Positions 49,057 to 57,465 of a stretch of 64,000 nt of DNA are shown here, piece by piece. The stretch covers positions 1 through 64,000 of the forward strand of contig CAIVJW010000026.1 of assembly GCA_903906315.1 (NCBI GenBank). The letters are read 5' to 3'. Made by a program: the position numbers and the translations under genes. The notes below the pieces were generated by a model. It was not told the origin of the DNA, made no database searches, and saw only the letters and a program-made list of their open reading frames with translations. The stretch's first letter is position 1. Every line of letters starts with the position of its first letter. This DNA is from an uncultured delta proteobacterium. Its GTDB lineage: Bacteria > Myxococcota_A > Polyangia > Polyangiales > Polyangiaceae.

Positions 49057-49920
49057 TCACCTCCCGCGCGGGGACTTCCTCGCGCGGGCGTGAACGATGA
49101 GCGAGGCCGACTCGTTCGTCGGAGCCGAGCCGTCGAAGTCGCCGGCCCGCCGGGTGACCTCGAAGCCGTTGTAATGAAGCAGGGCCTCGAGCTCGGCTGG
49201 GTGGAACTGGCGGTGGGCGAGCGGGGTCATCCACGCCTCCGCGCCGCTCTCGGGGATGAACTCCATCGCGACGAACAGCACCTGCCGGAGCTTGTCGTAG
49301 TCGAAGCGCTCGGTGTAACGGACGCGCTCGCCGGGCCCGCCGTCCGCCCCGGGGTACACGAACGACGGCGCGGAGTACGCGCGTTCGGGCTTGCGAGCCA
49401 GCTCGGTCGGCTCCGGGATCGACACGTCGAAGACGAGCTCGCCGCGCGGCGCGAGGTGCGCGCGCACGGTCGCTAGGAACCGCTCCACGTCGCGCCGCTC
49501 GTAGAGGTGCAAGAATGCGTTGAACGGACAGAACACCAGCGGGAAGCGACGGCCCAGCCGCACGGCGCGCATGTCGCCACGGCGCAGCGTCACCCGGGCC
49601 CGCACCTCGGGCTCCTCGGCCGCGAGCCGCGCTCTCAGATCGGCCAGCATCGGCGCCGACAGGTCGACGCCGGCCACCTCGACGCCACCCCGCGCGAGCG
49701 GGACCGCGATCCGCCCGTTGCCGCAGCCGAGCTCGAGCACCGGACCGCCCCGGCTCTCCGCGAGGTCGACGTAGTAGCGGACGTCGTCGAGGCGTCGACG
49801 GTAGGTCTTGGTGTAGTAGGCGGGGTCGTCGTAGTGCGCGGTCGTGCCCGCCAGCAACTCGGCGTCGACCCTGCGAGCGGCCCGGGGCTTGGGGCCGCTC
49901 GCGACCCCATCACGCCCCAC
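49057..49920 (-). CDS. Class I SAM-dependent methyltransferase
   Basis: 287 residues from GTG 49920. Rossmann-type methyltransferase: VLELGCGNGRIAVPLAR (motif I), EVAGVDLSAPMLADLRARL, GDMRAVRLGRRFPLVFCPFNAFLHL and a C-terminal beta sheet ending in SASLIVHAR. Small-molecule-type substrate cannot be read. The start is uncertain: GTG 49920 is 2 nt after the rpoZ stop, and the first about 15 codons fall in a palindromic repeat. An ATG at 49962 would overlap rpoZ. The conserved part begins near TTAHYDDPAYYTKTY. Confidence 0.8.
   Translation of the reverse strand: MGRDGVASGPKPRAARRVDAELLAGTTAHYDDPAYYTKTYRRRLDDVRYYVDLAESRGGPVLELGCGNGRIAVPLARGGVEVAGVDLSAPMLADLRARLAAEEPEVRARVTLRRGDMRAVRLGRRFPLVFCPFNAFLHLYERRDVERFLATVRAHLAPRGELVFDVSIPEPTELARKPERAYSAPSFVYPGADGGPGERVRYTERFDYDKLRQVLFVAMEFIPESGAEAWMTPLAHRQFHPAELEALLHYNGFEVTRRAGDFDGSAPTNESASLIVHARARKSPRGR
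49891..49908 (-). repeat. Palindromic repeat between rpoZ and methyltransferase start
   Basis: GGGGCCGC-TC-GCGACCCC, one mismatch from the family palindrome. On the minus strand it starts 14 nt after the rpoZ stop and lies inside the predicted 5' codons of the methyltransferase gene. Confidence 0.75.
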
Positions 49921-49922
49921 CT

Positions 49923-50168
49923 TCAACGGAGGGCGTTGGCCTTCTGCTGCGCGCGCACCCACTCGTTCACGACCTCACTCGAAGGGCGGTTGAAGTGCAC
50001 CTTGCCGGCCGCGATCTCGCGCAGGCTGGTGACGGCGGGCTTGTTCTTGGTCTTCACCAGCGGGTCGTTGCCCTTCATGAGCTGACGGCAACGGATGGCA
50101 GCGAGGATGACGAGCGCGAAGCGGTTCTCTTCGCGATCGAGGCAGTCTTCGACGGTGACGCGGGCCAT
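49923..50168 (-). CDS. rpoZ: DNA-directed RNA polymerase omega subunit
   Basis: 81 residues: [30 protein letters not shown] is the conserved omega opening, and REIAAGKV closes the core. Omega helps fold and place the beta-prime subunit and is part of one ppGpp site in Proteobacteria. Followed directly by the methyltransferase gene. gmk and spoT, common neighbours, are absent. Confidence 0.95.
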   Translation of the reverse strand: MARVTVEDCLDREENRFALVILAAIRCRQLMKGNDPLVKTKNKPAVTSLREIAAGKVHFNRPSSEVVNEWVRAQQKANALR

Positions 50169-50180
50169 AGGGGCGAAGAA

Positions 50181-50966
50181 CTACCTCTCCGGGGGCTCCG
50201 AGGCAAGTCGGCCGAGCCCGCCCTCACCTCCATTCGCTTCGGCGACGCCAATCCCGCGGGTCCCGAGGCCGTCGAACCACGGCTCCGCGTCCCACACGAA
50301 CGCGGGCACGCCGAGCCGGTCGAACGGCTCTGAAAGGTCCGCCGGCGGCGGCGCCGACACGGCGAGCCGAGCCCCGGTGCGCGGGTGCGGCAGCGCGATC
50401 GCCGACGCATGGAGGGCGAGCCGATGGAGGCCCCAGCGCTCGCGAAAGAGGCGGTTGTGGTCTCCTTTGCCGTAGTTGACGTCGCCGATCAGCGGGTGGG
50501 ACAGGTGCTTCATGTGCCGCCGGATCTGGTGGAGCCGCCCGGTCTTCGGCTCCGCCTCGACGACGGAGTACGGGCCATCGAGGGCGACGAGGCGGCGAAA
50601 CCAGGTGACGGCGGGCACGCGCGGCCCCCCCTCCGCGCGCGGCACCGGGTGGTCGACGACGCCTCGCTCCGGGGCGAGGCCGCGGACGAGCGCGACGTAC
50701 CGCTTGGCCACGGCACCCGCCTCCCAGGCAGCGGAGAGCGCGCGCGCGGCCTCGGGGTGGAGCGCGAACACGAGGGCGCCGCTCGTCGCGCGATCGAGTC
50801 GGTGCACCGGGTGGACATGACGACCCACCAGGTCACGGACCAGCGTCATCGCGACGACCTCATCGTCGCCCCAACCGCGATGCACGAGGAGCCCGGATGG
50901 CTTCGCCGCGACGACCACATCGTCGTCGCGATACAAGAGCGTGATCTCGGGCCGTCGGGCGGACAT
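50181..50966 (-). CDS. RluA/TruC-family RNA pseudouridine synthase
   Basis: 261 residues from the ATG at 50966. VAAKPSGLLVHRG, the catalytic-Asp motif HPVHRLDRATSGALVFA, KRYVALVRG, and LKTGRLHQIR-like EPKTGRLHQIRRHMKHLSHPLIGDVNYG are present. The HLSHPLIGDVNYGKGDHNRLFR stretch is typical of TruC, which modifies U65 of tRNAs; RluA-type rRNA targets cannot be excluded. Acts in the cytoplasm. It ends 12 nt before rpoZ on the same strand. Confidence 0.9.
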   Translation of the reverse strand: MSARRPEITLLYRDDDVVVAAKPSGLLVHRGWGDDEVVAMTLVRDLVGRHVHPVHRLDRATSGALVFALHPEAARALSAAWEAGAVAKRYVALVRGLAPERGVVDHPVPRAEGGPRVPAVTWFRRLVALDGPYSVVEAEPKTGRLHQIRRHMKHLSHPLIGDVNYGKGDHNRLFRERWGLHRLALHASAIALPHPRTGARLAVSAPPPADLSEPFDRLGVPAFVWDAEPWFDGLGTRGIGVAEANGGEGGLGRLASEPPER

Positions 50967-51045
50967 GCGCCGCCAGCATCGCGCACCGCGGCCGGCGCGG
51001 CCAGCCCGCGCGCGAGGCCGCCCGACTCGCAGGTTCGGGCAACGG

Positions 51046-51054
51046 TGATAGGTT
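51046..51054 (+). promoter_or_regulatory. Extended -10-like element TGATAGGTT, leaderless spacing
   Basis: TGATAGGTT ends 7 nt before the ATG at 51062; a full TGnTAnnnT match. Confidence 0.45.
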
Positions 51055-51061
51055 TCGGGCG

Positions 51062-51916
51062 ATGCAAGGCGAAGGCCCCCCCGACGCGGCGAACCAGCCG
51101 CTCTCGGCCGCGACCGCCTTCCGGGTCGGCCGACGCCAGACCGTCGTGGAGCGCCTCGGCGGGGCGATCGGCCTCGGCGCGCTGCTCGCCCTCGCCGGGG
51201 CCAGCGTCGGGGCCGGTGCGCTGCTCGTGCAAGGCGGGCGCACCGACGGCGTCCTCGGCGGCGCCGCGATGCTCGCCGGTTTGGTCGTCGCCGTGGCCGC
51301 GCTCGCTGCGATCCGACGCCGCCTTGCGCGCGCCGGCGCGGGCGTGGCGCTCGTGTCGACGTGCCCCGTGTGCGGCTATCGGAGCGCACGGACCTTCGGC
51401 GACGCGCCGACGGTCTGCGGCGCGTGCCCCGCGTACCTGGAGGCGCGCGGCCTCTTCGTTCGCGAGGTCGACGAGGGCTCGTACCGCGGCTCGCCCGATT
51501 TCGCGCTCCCGCTGCGCGTGATCGACGCCCTCCCCGGGGGCCCCCGCTTCCCGGGAACGTGCGTCATCTGCGGCAACCCCGCGCGACACCGACGCGCGAT
51601 CGCCTTCTTCGACGCGAGCGCCCTGGCCGCGCGCGCGCAAGAGTCGCTCTTCCCCGACCACTCGACCGCGTACAGCGCGTCGCGCGGCAAGACGCAGCAC
51701 CTCGGCGCCGCGCACGTCCGCGACTCGGTCCGCGACCTCTCGTTCCCTGTCTGCGACGACGACCATGCCGAGGGCGACCTCTTTCCGGTCGCCTACACGG
51801 CCGAGACCTTCGGCTTCTCGTCGTACCGCGCCTACAAGGCTTTCTGCGCCCTCAACGGCATCGCCTCGCTGCGCCGCACCCGCGGGTCGCGCGCCTCGAT
51901 CCCAGGCAGAAAATGA
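51062..51916 (+). CDS. Two-TM protein with zinc-ribbon-like Cys motifs
   Basis: 284 residues. Two hydrophobic helices (about 32-58 and 64-84) are followed by a region with CPVCGYRS...CGACPAYLEARG and later CVICGNPARHRR, probable zinc-binding knuckles. The C-terminal part has no known motif. Predicted inner-membrane protein with the zinc domains in the cytoplasm. Divergent from the TruC-like gene. Similar in design to the protein at 30690-31238. No function assigned. Confidence 0.72.
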   Translation: MQGEGPPDAANQPLSAATAFRVGRRQTVVERLGGAIGLGALLALAGASVGAGALLVQGGRTDGVLGGAAMLAGLVVAVAALAAIRRRLARAGAGVALVSTCPVCGYRSARTFGDAPTVCGACPAYLEARGLFVREVDEGSYRGSPDFALPLRVIDALPGGPRFPGTCVICGNPARHRRAIAFFDASALAARAQESLFPDHSTAYSASRGKTQHLGAAHVRDSVRDLSFPVCDDDHAEGDLFPVAYTAETFGFSSYRAYKAFCALNGIASLRRTRGSRASIPGRK

Positions 51917-52010
51917 GCAGATCCGGCCCTGCCGCGCGATCACGCGGCGGACGTGAGCGCCGGAGCGACAGGGCGGCGGGCGCGCCGACGGCGCACCTAC
52001 CCCAGGGAAG

Positions 52011-52772
52011 CTAGAACGCCTCGACGACCGTCCCGAGGTTCTCGCCCATGCACACGCGCTTGATGTTGCCGTGGTTCGTGAGCTTGAAGACCCGGATCGG
52101 CAGCTTGTTCTCGCGACACAACGTGACGGCGGTCGAGTCCATCACGCCGATGCGGTCGACGAGGAAGCGGTCGTACGACAGGCGAGTGAACATCTGCGCG
52201 TCATCGTGGCGCTGCGGGTCGCGGTCGTAGATGCCCTCGACCTTCGTCGCCTTGAACAGCGCCTCCGCCTGGATCTCCATCGCGCGCAGGGCCGCGGCCG
52301 TGTCGGTCGAGAAGAACGGGTTGCCCGTCCCGGCCGCGAAGATGACCACGTTGCCCTTGTCGAGGTGCCGCATCGCGCGCCGACGGATGTACGGCTCGGC
52401 GACCTGGCGAATCTCGATCGCCGTCATGACGCGGGTCGGCACGCCGGCCTTCTCGAGCGCATCCTGGAGCGCGAGCGCGTTGATGACCGTCGCCAGCATG
52501 CCCATGTAGTCGCTCTGGGAGCGGTCCATCCCGGCGCTGGCCCCCTTGAGGCCGCGAAAGATGTTCCCGCCGCCGACGACGATCCCGATCTGGACCCCCA
52601 TCACGTGCAGCTCGGCGAGCTCGGCGGCGACCGCCTTCAACGTCTCCGGCTTGATGCCGAAGCCGCCGTCGACACCGCACAGGGCCTCTCCGCTGATTTT
52701 CAGCACGATACGGCGGTACTTGAGCCCCGAGGTGGGGACGGCGGGCGGCAAGGAGTCGGTGGGGCGCGGCAC
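52011..52772 (-). CDS. pyrH: UMP kinase
   Basis: 253 residues from GTG 52772. Amino-acid kinase fold: [77 protein letters not shown] and [20 protein letters not shown]. It phosphorylates UMP to UDP and is the committed step after orotate pathway products. The start is not certain: no ATG precedes the core, and a TTG at 52808 is possible. rpsB, tsf and frr, usual neighbours, are absent. Confidence 0.95.
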   Translation of the reverse strand: MPRPTDSLPPAVPTSGLKYRRIVLKISGEALCGVDGGFGIKPETLKAVAAELAELHVMGVQIGIVVGGGNIFRGLKGASAGMDRSQSDYMGMLATVINALALQDALEKAGVPTRVMTAIEIRQVAEPYIRRRAMRHLDKGNVVIFAAGTGNPFFSTDTAAALRAMEIQAEALFKATKVEGIYDRDPQRHDDAQMFTRLSYDRFLVDRIGVMDSTAVTLCRENKLPIRVFKLTNHGNIKRVCMGENLGTVVEAF

Positions 52773-52812
52773 GGGCGCACTCGTAATCTCACGGCGTCCC
52801 GACGGCAACCCG

Positions 52813-52821
52813 TGGTAGATC
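52813..52821 (+). promoter_or_regulatory. Extended -10-like element before the PpiC-like gene
   Basis: TGGTAGATC ends 7 nt before the ATG at 52829; TGnTA core matched, last base C instead of T. Confidence 0.35.
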
Positions 52822-52828
52822 GCGCGCG

Positions 52829-53932
52829 ATGCTCCGACTCTCCCCTCCCCTCCCCGACCGCCGACCGACCCGCGCCGCCCTGCTCATCGCGCTCGGCGTG
52901 GCCAGCGTGCTCGGCGGCTGCAACGAGTCGGCCCTCGCGCCCCAGCCCGACGGCGGCCCCACGGTCCCAGGGCTCTCGGCCGAGCAGGCCGCGCGCCCGA
53001 TCGCCAAAGTCGGGGACAAGGTCATCACGCTGGGCGATTTCGCCCGAGCGCTCGACCGGATGGACCAGTTCGACCGGCTGCGCTACCAGACGAAGGAGCG
53101 CCGCCGCGAGCTGCTCTCCGAAATCATCGACGTCGAGCTCCTCGCCGCCGAGGCCCGGCGCCGTGGCCTGGACAAGGCCAGCGACACCGAGGACGCAATT
53201 CGCCAGATCCTACGCGACGCGCTCCTCGCTCAGGCTCGCAAGGACCTGCCGGCCCCCGCCGAGGTCCCGCAGCAAGAGGTCCGCGCCTTCTACGACGCGA
53301 ACATCGAGCGCTTTCGCGAGCCCGAGCGCCGCCGCGTCGGCGCCATCGTGCTCGACGCGAAGGACCGCAAGGAGGCCGAGAAGGTCCTCAAAGCCGCAGC
53401 CAAGCTCAAGAACGCGACCGATTGGGGCGAGCTCTACTACGCACATGCCCCGGGCGGTGCGAAGGCGCGCGGTCCCAACGCGCCCCTCGACCTCGCCGGT
53501 GACCTCGGCTTCGTGGGGCCGCCCGACGACCTCAAGGGCGCGAGCGCGAAGGTTCCCGAGCCCGTGCGCGTCGCGGTCTTCAAGATCGCGCAGGTCGGCA
53601 CCGTCGCCGAGGAGCTCGTCGAGGTGGGCGACAAGCTCTGGGTCGTCCGCATGACGGGCCAAACGGGCGCGCACAGCCGATCGCTCGCGGAAGCCGACCG
53701 ATCGATCCGCGTCCTCCTCATTCAGCAAAAGATGGCGGACAAGGAAAAGGCGCTTGAGACGGAGCTTCGCAAGAAGTTCCCCGTCCAGATCGACGAGAGC
53801 GCGCTCGCGCAGGTGAAGGTGCCGAGCGCGGCGGACGTCGCAGCCGCAGCGACGCCGCGGTGGGGTGGGGGCGAAGCAGCGGACGGTGGCGCGGTGGGTG
53901 GCGGCCATGCCTCGCCGGATGCCGGTCACTGA
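52829..53932 (+). CDS. Parvulin-type (PpiC/SurA-like) peptidyl-prolyl isomerase lipoprotein
   Basis: 367 residues. Signal peptide with lipobox LGGC (Cys 31). A SurA_N-like helical domain (about 58-150: [26 protein letters not shown]...[22 protein letters not shown]), then a parvulin-like domain (about 160-275: [14 protein letters not shown]...[10 protein letters not shown]...[13 protein letters not shown]) and a helical tail. Likely a periplasmic chaperone or isomerase for outer-membrane proteins. The 3' end overlaps the start of the KamA gene by 26 nt. Confidence 0.88.
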   Translation: MLRLSPPLPDRRPTRAALLIALGVASVLGGCNESALAPQPDGGPTVPGLSAEQAARPIAKVGDKVITLGDFARALDRMDQFDRLRYQTKERRRELLSEIIDVELLAAEARRRGLDKASDTEDAIRQILRDALLAQARKDLPAPAEVPQQEVRAFYDANIERFREPERRRVGAIVLDAKDRKEAEKVLKAAAKLKNATDWGELYYAHAPGGAKARGPNAPLDLAGDLGFVGPPDDLKGASAKVPEPVRVAVFKIAQVGTVAEELVEVGDKLWVVRMTGQTGAHSRSLAEADRSIRVLLIQQKMADKEKALETELRKKFPVQIDESALAQVKVPSAADVAAAATPRWGGGEAADGGAVGGGHASPDAGH

Positions 53933-55097
53933 GGGGCTCGTCGCTGCGGGACGGCTCGCACGCGGACGCGCGCCGACGAGCGAGGCGGCGCGCGCGGTCG
54001 TGGCCGAGCGCACGACCAAGAAGGACTGGGGGCAGCAGCTCCGCTACGCGGCGACGACGGTCACCGAGCTCGACCGCGCGCTCGGGCTGACCGCCGACGA
54101 GCTCGCCGGCGCTCGACGCGCCGAGCAGCAGGGGCTGCCCATCCGCGTCACGCCCTACTACCTCGCGCTCTGCGACCGCGCGGACCCGCGCTGCCCGATT
54201 CGCTTGCAGTGCGTCCCGCACGCGGACGAGGCCCTCGAGGTGCCCGGCGACCTCGAGGACCCGCTCGGCGAGGTCGCGCACGAGGTCGCCCCGCACCTGG
54301 TCCGCCGCTACCCCGATCGCGCGCTCCTCCTGTCGACCGATCGCTGCGCCGTCTACTGCCGCTTCTGCACGCGATCACGCATGGTCGGCGACGGCGGTGG
54401 CGCCCTCCCGCTCAAGGCGCTCGAGCCGGCGATGGCGTGGCTCGAGGCGCACCCGGAGGTGCGCGACGTGATCGTGAGCGGCGGCGACCCGCTCACCGTC
54501 TCGACCGAACGCCTCACCCACCTGCTCGCGCGCCTGCGCACGATCCCGAGCGTCGAGACCATCCGGCTCGCGACCCGCGTCCCGGTCACGCTCCCGCAGC
54601 GCGTGACGGCCGAGCTCGTGCGCGCGCTCCGGCCCTTTCACCCGCTGTGGCTGATGACGCACTTCAACCACCCGAAGGAGCTCACGCGCGAGGCGGAGCG
54701 CGCCTGCAAGCGCCTCGTCGACGGAGGCTTCCCGGTGATGAATCAGACCGTGCTCCTGCGCGGCGTCAACGACGACGCCGCGACGCTCGAGGCGCTCTTC
54801 CGCGGCCTCGTGCGCTGGCGCGTGAAGCCGTACTACCTGCTGCAAATGGATCCGGTGCGCGGGACGAGCCACCTGCGCACGCCGCTCGCCGCCGGCGTCG
54901 CGATCATGGAACAGCTGCAGGGGCGCCTCACCGGCATCGCCTTGCCGAAGCTCATCGTCGACACGCCCGGCGGGCTCGGCAAGGTCCCCGTCGGCCCGGA
55001 CTACGTCGTCGCGCGTGCGCCGGGGCGGACGACCCTGCGCACGCACCGGGGCGCGATCGTCGACTACGTCGATCCGCCCGAAGGCGACCCGATCTAG
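53907..55097 (+). CDS. kamA: KamA-family radical SAM protein (lysine 2,3-aminomutase type)
   Basis: 396 residues from the ATG at 53907. Radical SAM cluster motif CAVYCRFCTR, VSGGDPLTVSTERL (SAM-binding GGD), MTHFNHPKELT and the C-terminal DTPGGLGKVPVGPDYVV, all typical of lysine 2,3-aminomutase and EpmB. It is PLP-dependent and moves the alpha-amino group to the beta position. Whether the substrate is free lysine or an EF-P-modifying reaction is not clear, since neither epmA nor efp is adjacent. The start overlaps the PpiC-like gene; an ATG at 53919 is an alternative. Confidence 0.88.
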   Translation: MPRRMPVTEGLVAAGRLARGRAPTSEAARAVVAERTTKKDWGQQLRYAATTVTELDRALGLTADELAGARRAEQQGLPIRVTPYYLALCDRADPRCPIRLQCVPHADEALEVPGDLEDPLGEVAHEVAPHLVRRYPDRALLLSTDRCAVYCRFCTRSRMVGDGGGALPLKALEPAMAWLEAHPEVRDVIVSGGDPLTVSTERLTHLLARLRTIPSVETIRLATRVPVTLPQRVTAELVRALRPFHPLWLMTHFNHPKELTREAERACKRLVDGGFPVMNQTVLLRGVNDDAATLEALFRGLVRWRVKPYYLLQMDPVRGTSHLRTPLAAGVAIMEQLQGRLTGIALPKLIVDTPGGLGKVPVGPDYVVARAPGRTTLRTHRGAIVDYVDPPEGDPI

Positions 55098-55165
55098 CGC
55101 AACGCGGTGCTCGCGAGGCGTGAGGCTGCCCGCGGCGGCGAGGGCGGCGTTCGCCGGCGCGAACA

Positions 55166-55176
55166 GGCCGACGGCC
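55166..55176 (-). repeat. Degenerate stop-adjacent palindrome behind ccoG
   Basis: GGCCG-A-CGGCC with flanking CCCATCGCGA; on the minus strand it reads TAG-TCGCGATGGGGCCG, starting 9 nt after the ccoG stop. The left flank CGATGGGG matches the family; the stem is only 5 bp. Confidence 0.5.
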
Positions 55177-55185
55177 CCATCGCGA

Positions 55186-56598
55186 CTACCTCGCGGGCTG
55201 GTTCGAGGGCCCGAGGAACTGGGCGACCACCGTGGTGCCGCCGGCCTCCTCGCCCCCCACCCGCCGCACGTGGACGGAGACGGGGAAGTCGCCGTGAAAC
55301 TGGCCGCCGTCCACCACGACGAAGAACGGCGCGCGCGCGCCCGCCAGCGACGCGAGCTCGATCTTCTGGAGCGGCACGACGAACGCCACGCCCTGCACCG
55401 GCACGGGCTCGAGGAGGAACGTCTCGGTCCCGCCGCGCTTGTTGACGAGGTGGATCTCGAACGAGTTGCGGATCTTGCCGGCCTCCGTGACGTACGGAAG
55501 CCCGGGCAGGCGCAGCAGGTTCGCCTCGAAGTCGACGTGCTTCTTGAACGCGAACGTCGCGACCGCGAGGCCGAGGAGCCCGAAGAACGTGTAGACGTAG
55601 AGCCGCGACCGCAGGAAGCGCTTGGGCTTCGCCATGAGGCCGTTGAGCGAGTCGTAGCGGACCAGCCCGCGCTTGCGGCCGAGCTTGTCCATGACCTCGT
55701 CGCAGGCGTCGATGCACGCGGTGCAGCCGATGCAATCGAGCTGCATGCCGTTGCGGATGTCGATGGCCGTCGGGCAGACGACGACGCAGCGCTTGCAGTC
55801 GACGCAGTCGCCGGCACCGTCGGCGCCGAGCTTGCCTCGTGGCTCTCCGCGGGCATCGTCGTACCCGATCGTGATCGAGTCGTCGTCGACGAGCGCCGAC
55901 TGAAGCCGGCCGTACGGGCAGACGATGAGGCAGAGCTGCTCGCGGAACCAGGCGAAGTTGACGTACAGCAAGCCCGTCACCGTGAACGCCCAGGCGAACG
56001 CCTCGGGGTGATCCGACGGGTGGCTCCGCATCATCTCCCAGAGCCGCGGGATGGAGACGAAGTAGCTGACGAAGACGTGCGCGACGAACACCGAGAGCAC
56101 GAGGTAGACCGCGTGCTTGATCGCGATCTTCGCGAGCTTCTCGAGGCCGAAGGGGGCCCTCTCGAGCCGGATCCGCTGCTCGCGGGACCCCTCGACGAGG
56201 CGCTCGATCGGACGGTAGAGGCCCTCCAAGAACACGGTCTGCGGGCAGGCTCACCCGCACCAAACGCGCCCGGCCACGGCCGTCGCGTAGAGCAGCGCGA
56301 ACGCGGTGCCCGTCAGCAGGAAGAACATCAGCCAGATGTCCTGCGAGTTGAACGTGGCACCGAAGAGGAAGAACTTGCGGTGCTCGACGTCGACGAAGAT
56401 GGCAGGCTGACCGCCCATCTTGATCCACGGGAGCACCGCCCAGAACGCGATGAGCGCGTAGAAGCCGACGCGCCGGGCCGTATCGAAGCGGCCCCGCACG
56501 TCGGCCGTCTGCACGAAGGTGCGCGAGCCGTCGGTGTTGAGTGAGCTGGTGGCCGTCGACCGAAGGATCGGCAGCCTGGTCTTTTCGCTCTCCGACAT
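55186..56598 (-). CDS. ccoG: CcoG/FixG cbb3 oxidase assembly factor interrupted by one in-frame TGA
   Basis: 470 codons. The reading frame runs from the ATG at 56598, through membrane helices, to AGRVWCG, then TGA at 56253-56251 (codon 116), then continues in the same frame ACPQTVFLEGLYRPIERLVEG to a TAG at 55186. The intact family has an aromatic residue (Tyr, Trp or Phe) where TGA stands. The second half keeps all expected parts: CLIVCPYGRLQ, two 4Fe-4S clusters (CVDCKRCVVVCP and CIGCTACIDAC), and the C-terminal IG-like domain. CcoG reduces copper for cbb3 oxidase assembly. It is last in the operon after ccoP. Explanations: point nonsense mutation (TGG to TGA), sequence error, readthrough, or selenocysteine. 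A GTG at 56235 could restart translation. Confidence 0.85.
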
Positions 56599-56628
56599 CT
56601 CGCGCCGAGACCCCAGCGAGGCGGGTCC

Positions 56629-57216
56629 CTACTCCTCCTTGTCACCCTGGGGCGGCTTGCCGCCAGCGACGTTGGTGTTACGCAGCGTGAGCACGTACGC
56701 CACCACCGATCGCACCTTCGAGTCGCCGAGCTGAGGTCCCCACGCCGGCATGCCCTTGGCGGCGAAGCCGTCGCGGACCGTGTTGAAGACCTTGTCGGGC
56801 GCGCCTCCGTGCATCCAGAACGGGTCGGTCAGGTTGGGCCCGATGGTCCCCCCGCCGCCCGGGCCGTGGCAGGCGACGCAGGTGGTCGTGAAGACCTCCT
56901 GCCCCGCCTTCACGGCGTTCGCGTCCTTCGAGAGGGCGATCAGCTCCTCGGGCTTGACGGCGCTCTTGGCCTTCACGGCCTCGAGCGCAGCCATCTCCTC
57001 GCGATAGGCCGCGTCAGGGCCCGCGCCGATCTTGAACGTCTCGAAGTGGAGCCAGTACCAGCCCGCGAAGACGATCGCCCCGAAGAGCGTGTACAGCCAC
57101 CAGTTCGGGAGGCGGTTGTCATATTCCTGGATGCCGTCGTACTCGTGGATGACCTGGTCCTGTTGATCCGAGGACTTGTCCACCGGCGCGCCGGTGCCTT
57201 GGGTCTGCGTGCTCAT
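56629..57216 (-). CDS. ccoP: cbb3 oxidase subunit CcoP, mono-heme
   Basis: 195 residues. An N-terminal soluble stretch with YDGIQEYDNRLPNWW, one membrane helix (LYTLFGAIVFAGWYWL), then one cytochrome c domain with C113-V-A-C-H117 and downstream Met in GMPAW. Canonical CcoP has two CxxCH hemes; here only one exists, so the electron entry path is shortened. The start overlaps the ccoQ stop by 4 nt. Gap to ccoG is 30 nt. Confidence 0.92.
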   Translation of the reverse strand: MSTQTQGTGAPVDKSSDQQDQVIHEYDGIQEYDNRLPNWWLYTLFGAIVFAGWYWLHFETFKIGAGPDAAYREEMAALEAVKAKSAVKPEELIALSKDANAVKAGQEVFTTTCVACHGPGGGGTIGPNLTDPFWMHGGAPDKVFNTVRDGFAAKGMPAWGPQLGDSKVRSVVAYVLTLRNTNVAGGKPPQGDKEE

Positions 57217-57455
57217 CGGCCTTTCTCCAACGCAGGTCGAGAGGCCGCGTGCGCGGCGCCCTCGAGGGCGGTTGACGGAGCCGCTCGCGAGGCTCCGTCG
57301 TCTTCACCGAGCGGGATCCTCGCCATCGCGTCGAACTCGTCCGCCTTGTGGCGGAACACCCGAGCGACGACGAGGGTGAAGACCCCGACGAAAATGAGGA
57401 GCCCCACGATCGGAAACAGGAGCAGGGGGCTCTGAGCCATCAGCTGGCGGATCAC
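57213..57455 (-). CDS. ccoQ: Small membrane subunit CcoQ-like
   Basis: 80 residues. One membrane helix (LLLFPIVGLLIFVGVFTLVVARVF) followed by a basic cytoplasmic tail rich in Ala. Position between ccoNO and ccoP, and size, fit CcoQ (cbb3 subunit IV), whose sequences are weakly conserved. It ends in an ATGA overlap with ccoP. Assignment rests mostly on context. Confidence 0.8.
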   Translation of the reverse strand: MIRQLMAQSPLLLFPIVGLLIFVGVFTLVVARVFRHKADEFDAMARIPLGEDDGASRAAPSTALEGAAHAASRPALEKGR

Positions 57456-57465
57456 GGTCGTCTCC

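Noticed and set aside
56195-56253. SECIS-like hairpin after the ccoG TGA
   Set aside because: A stem can be drawn, but the pairing is short and any GC-rich 50-nt stretch gives similar hairpins. Not reported as a feature.
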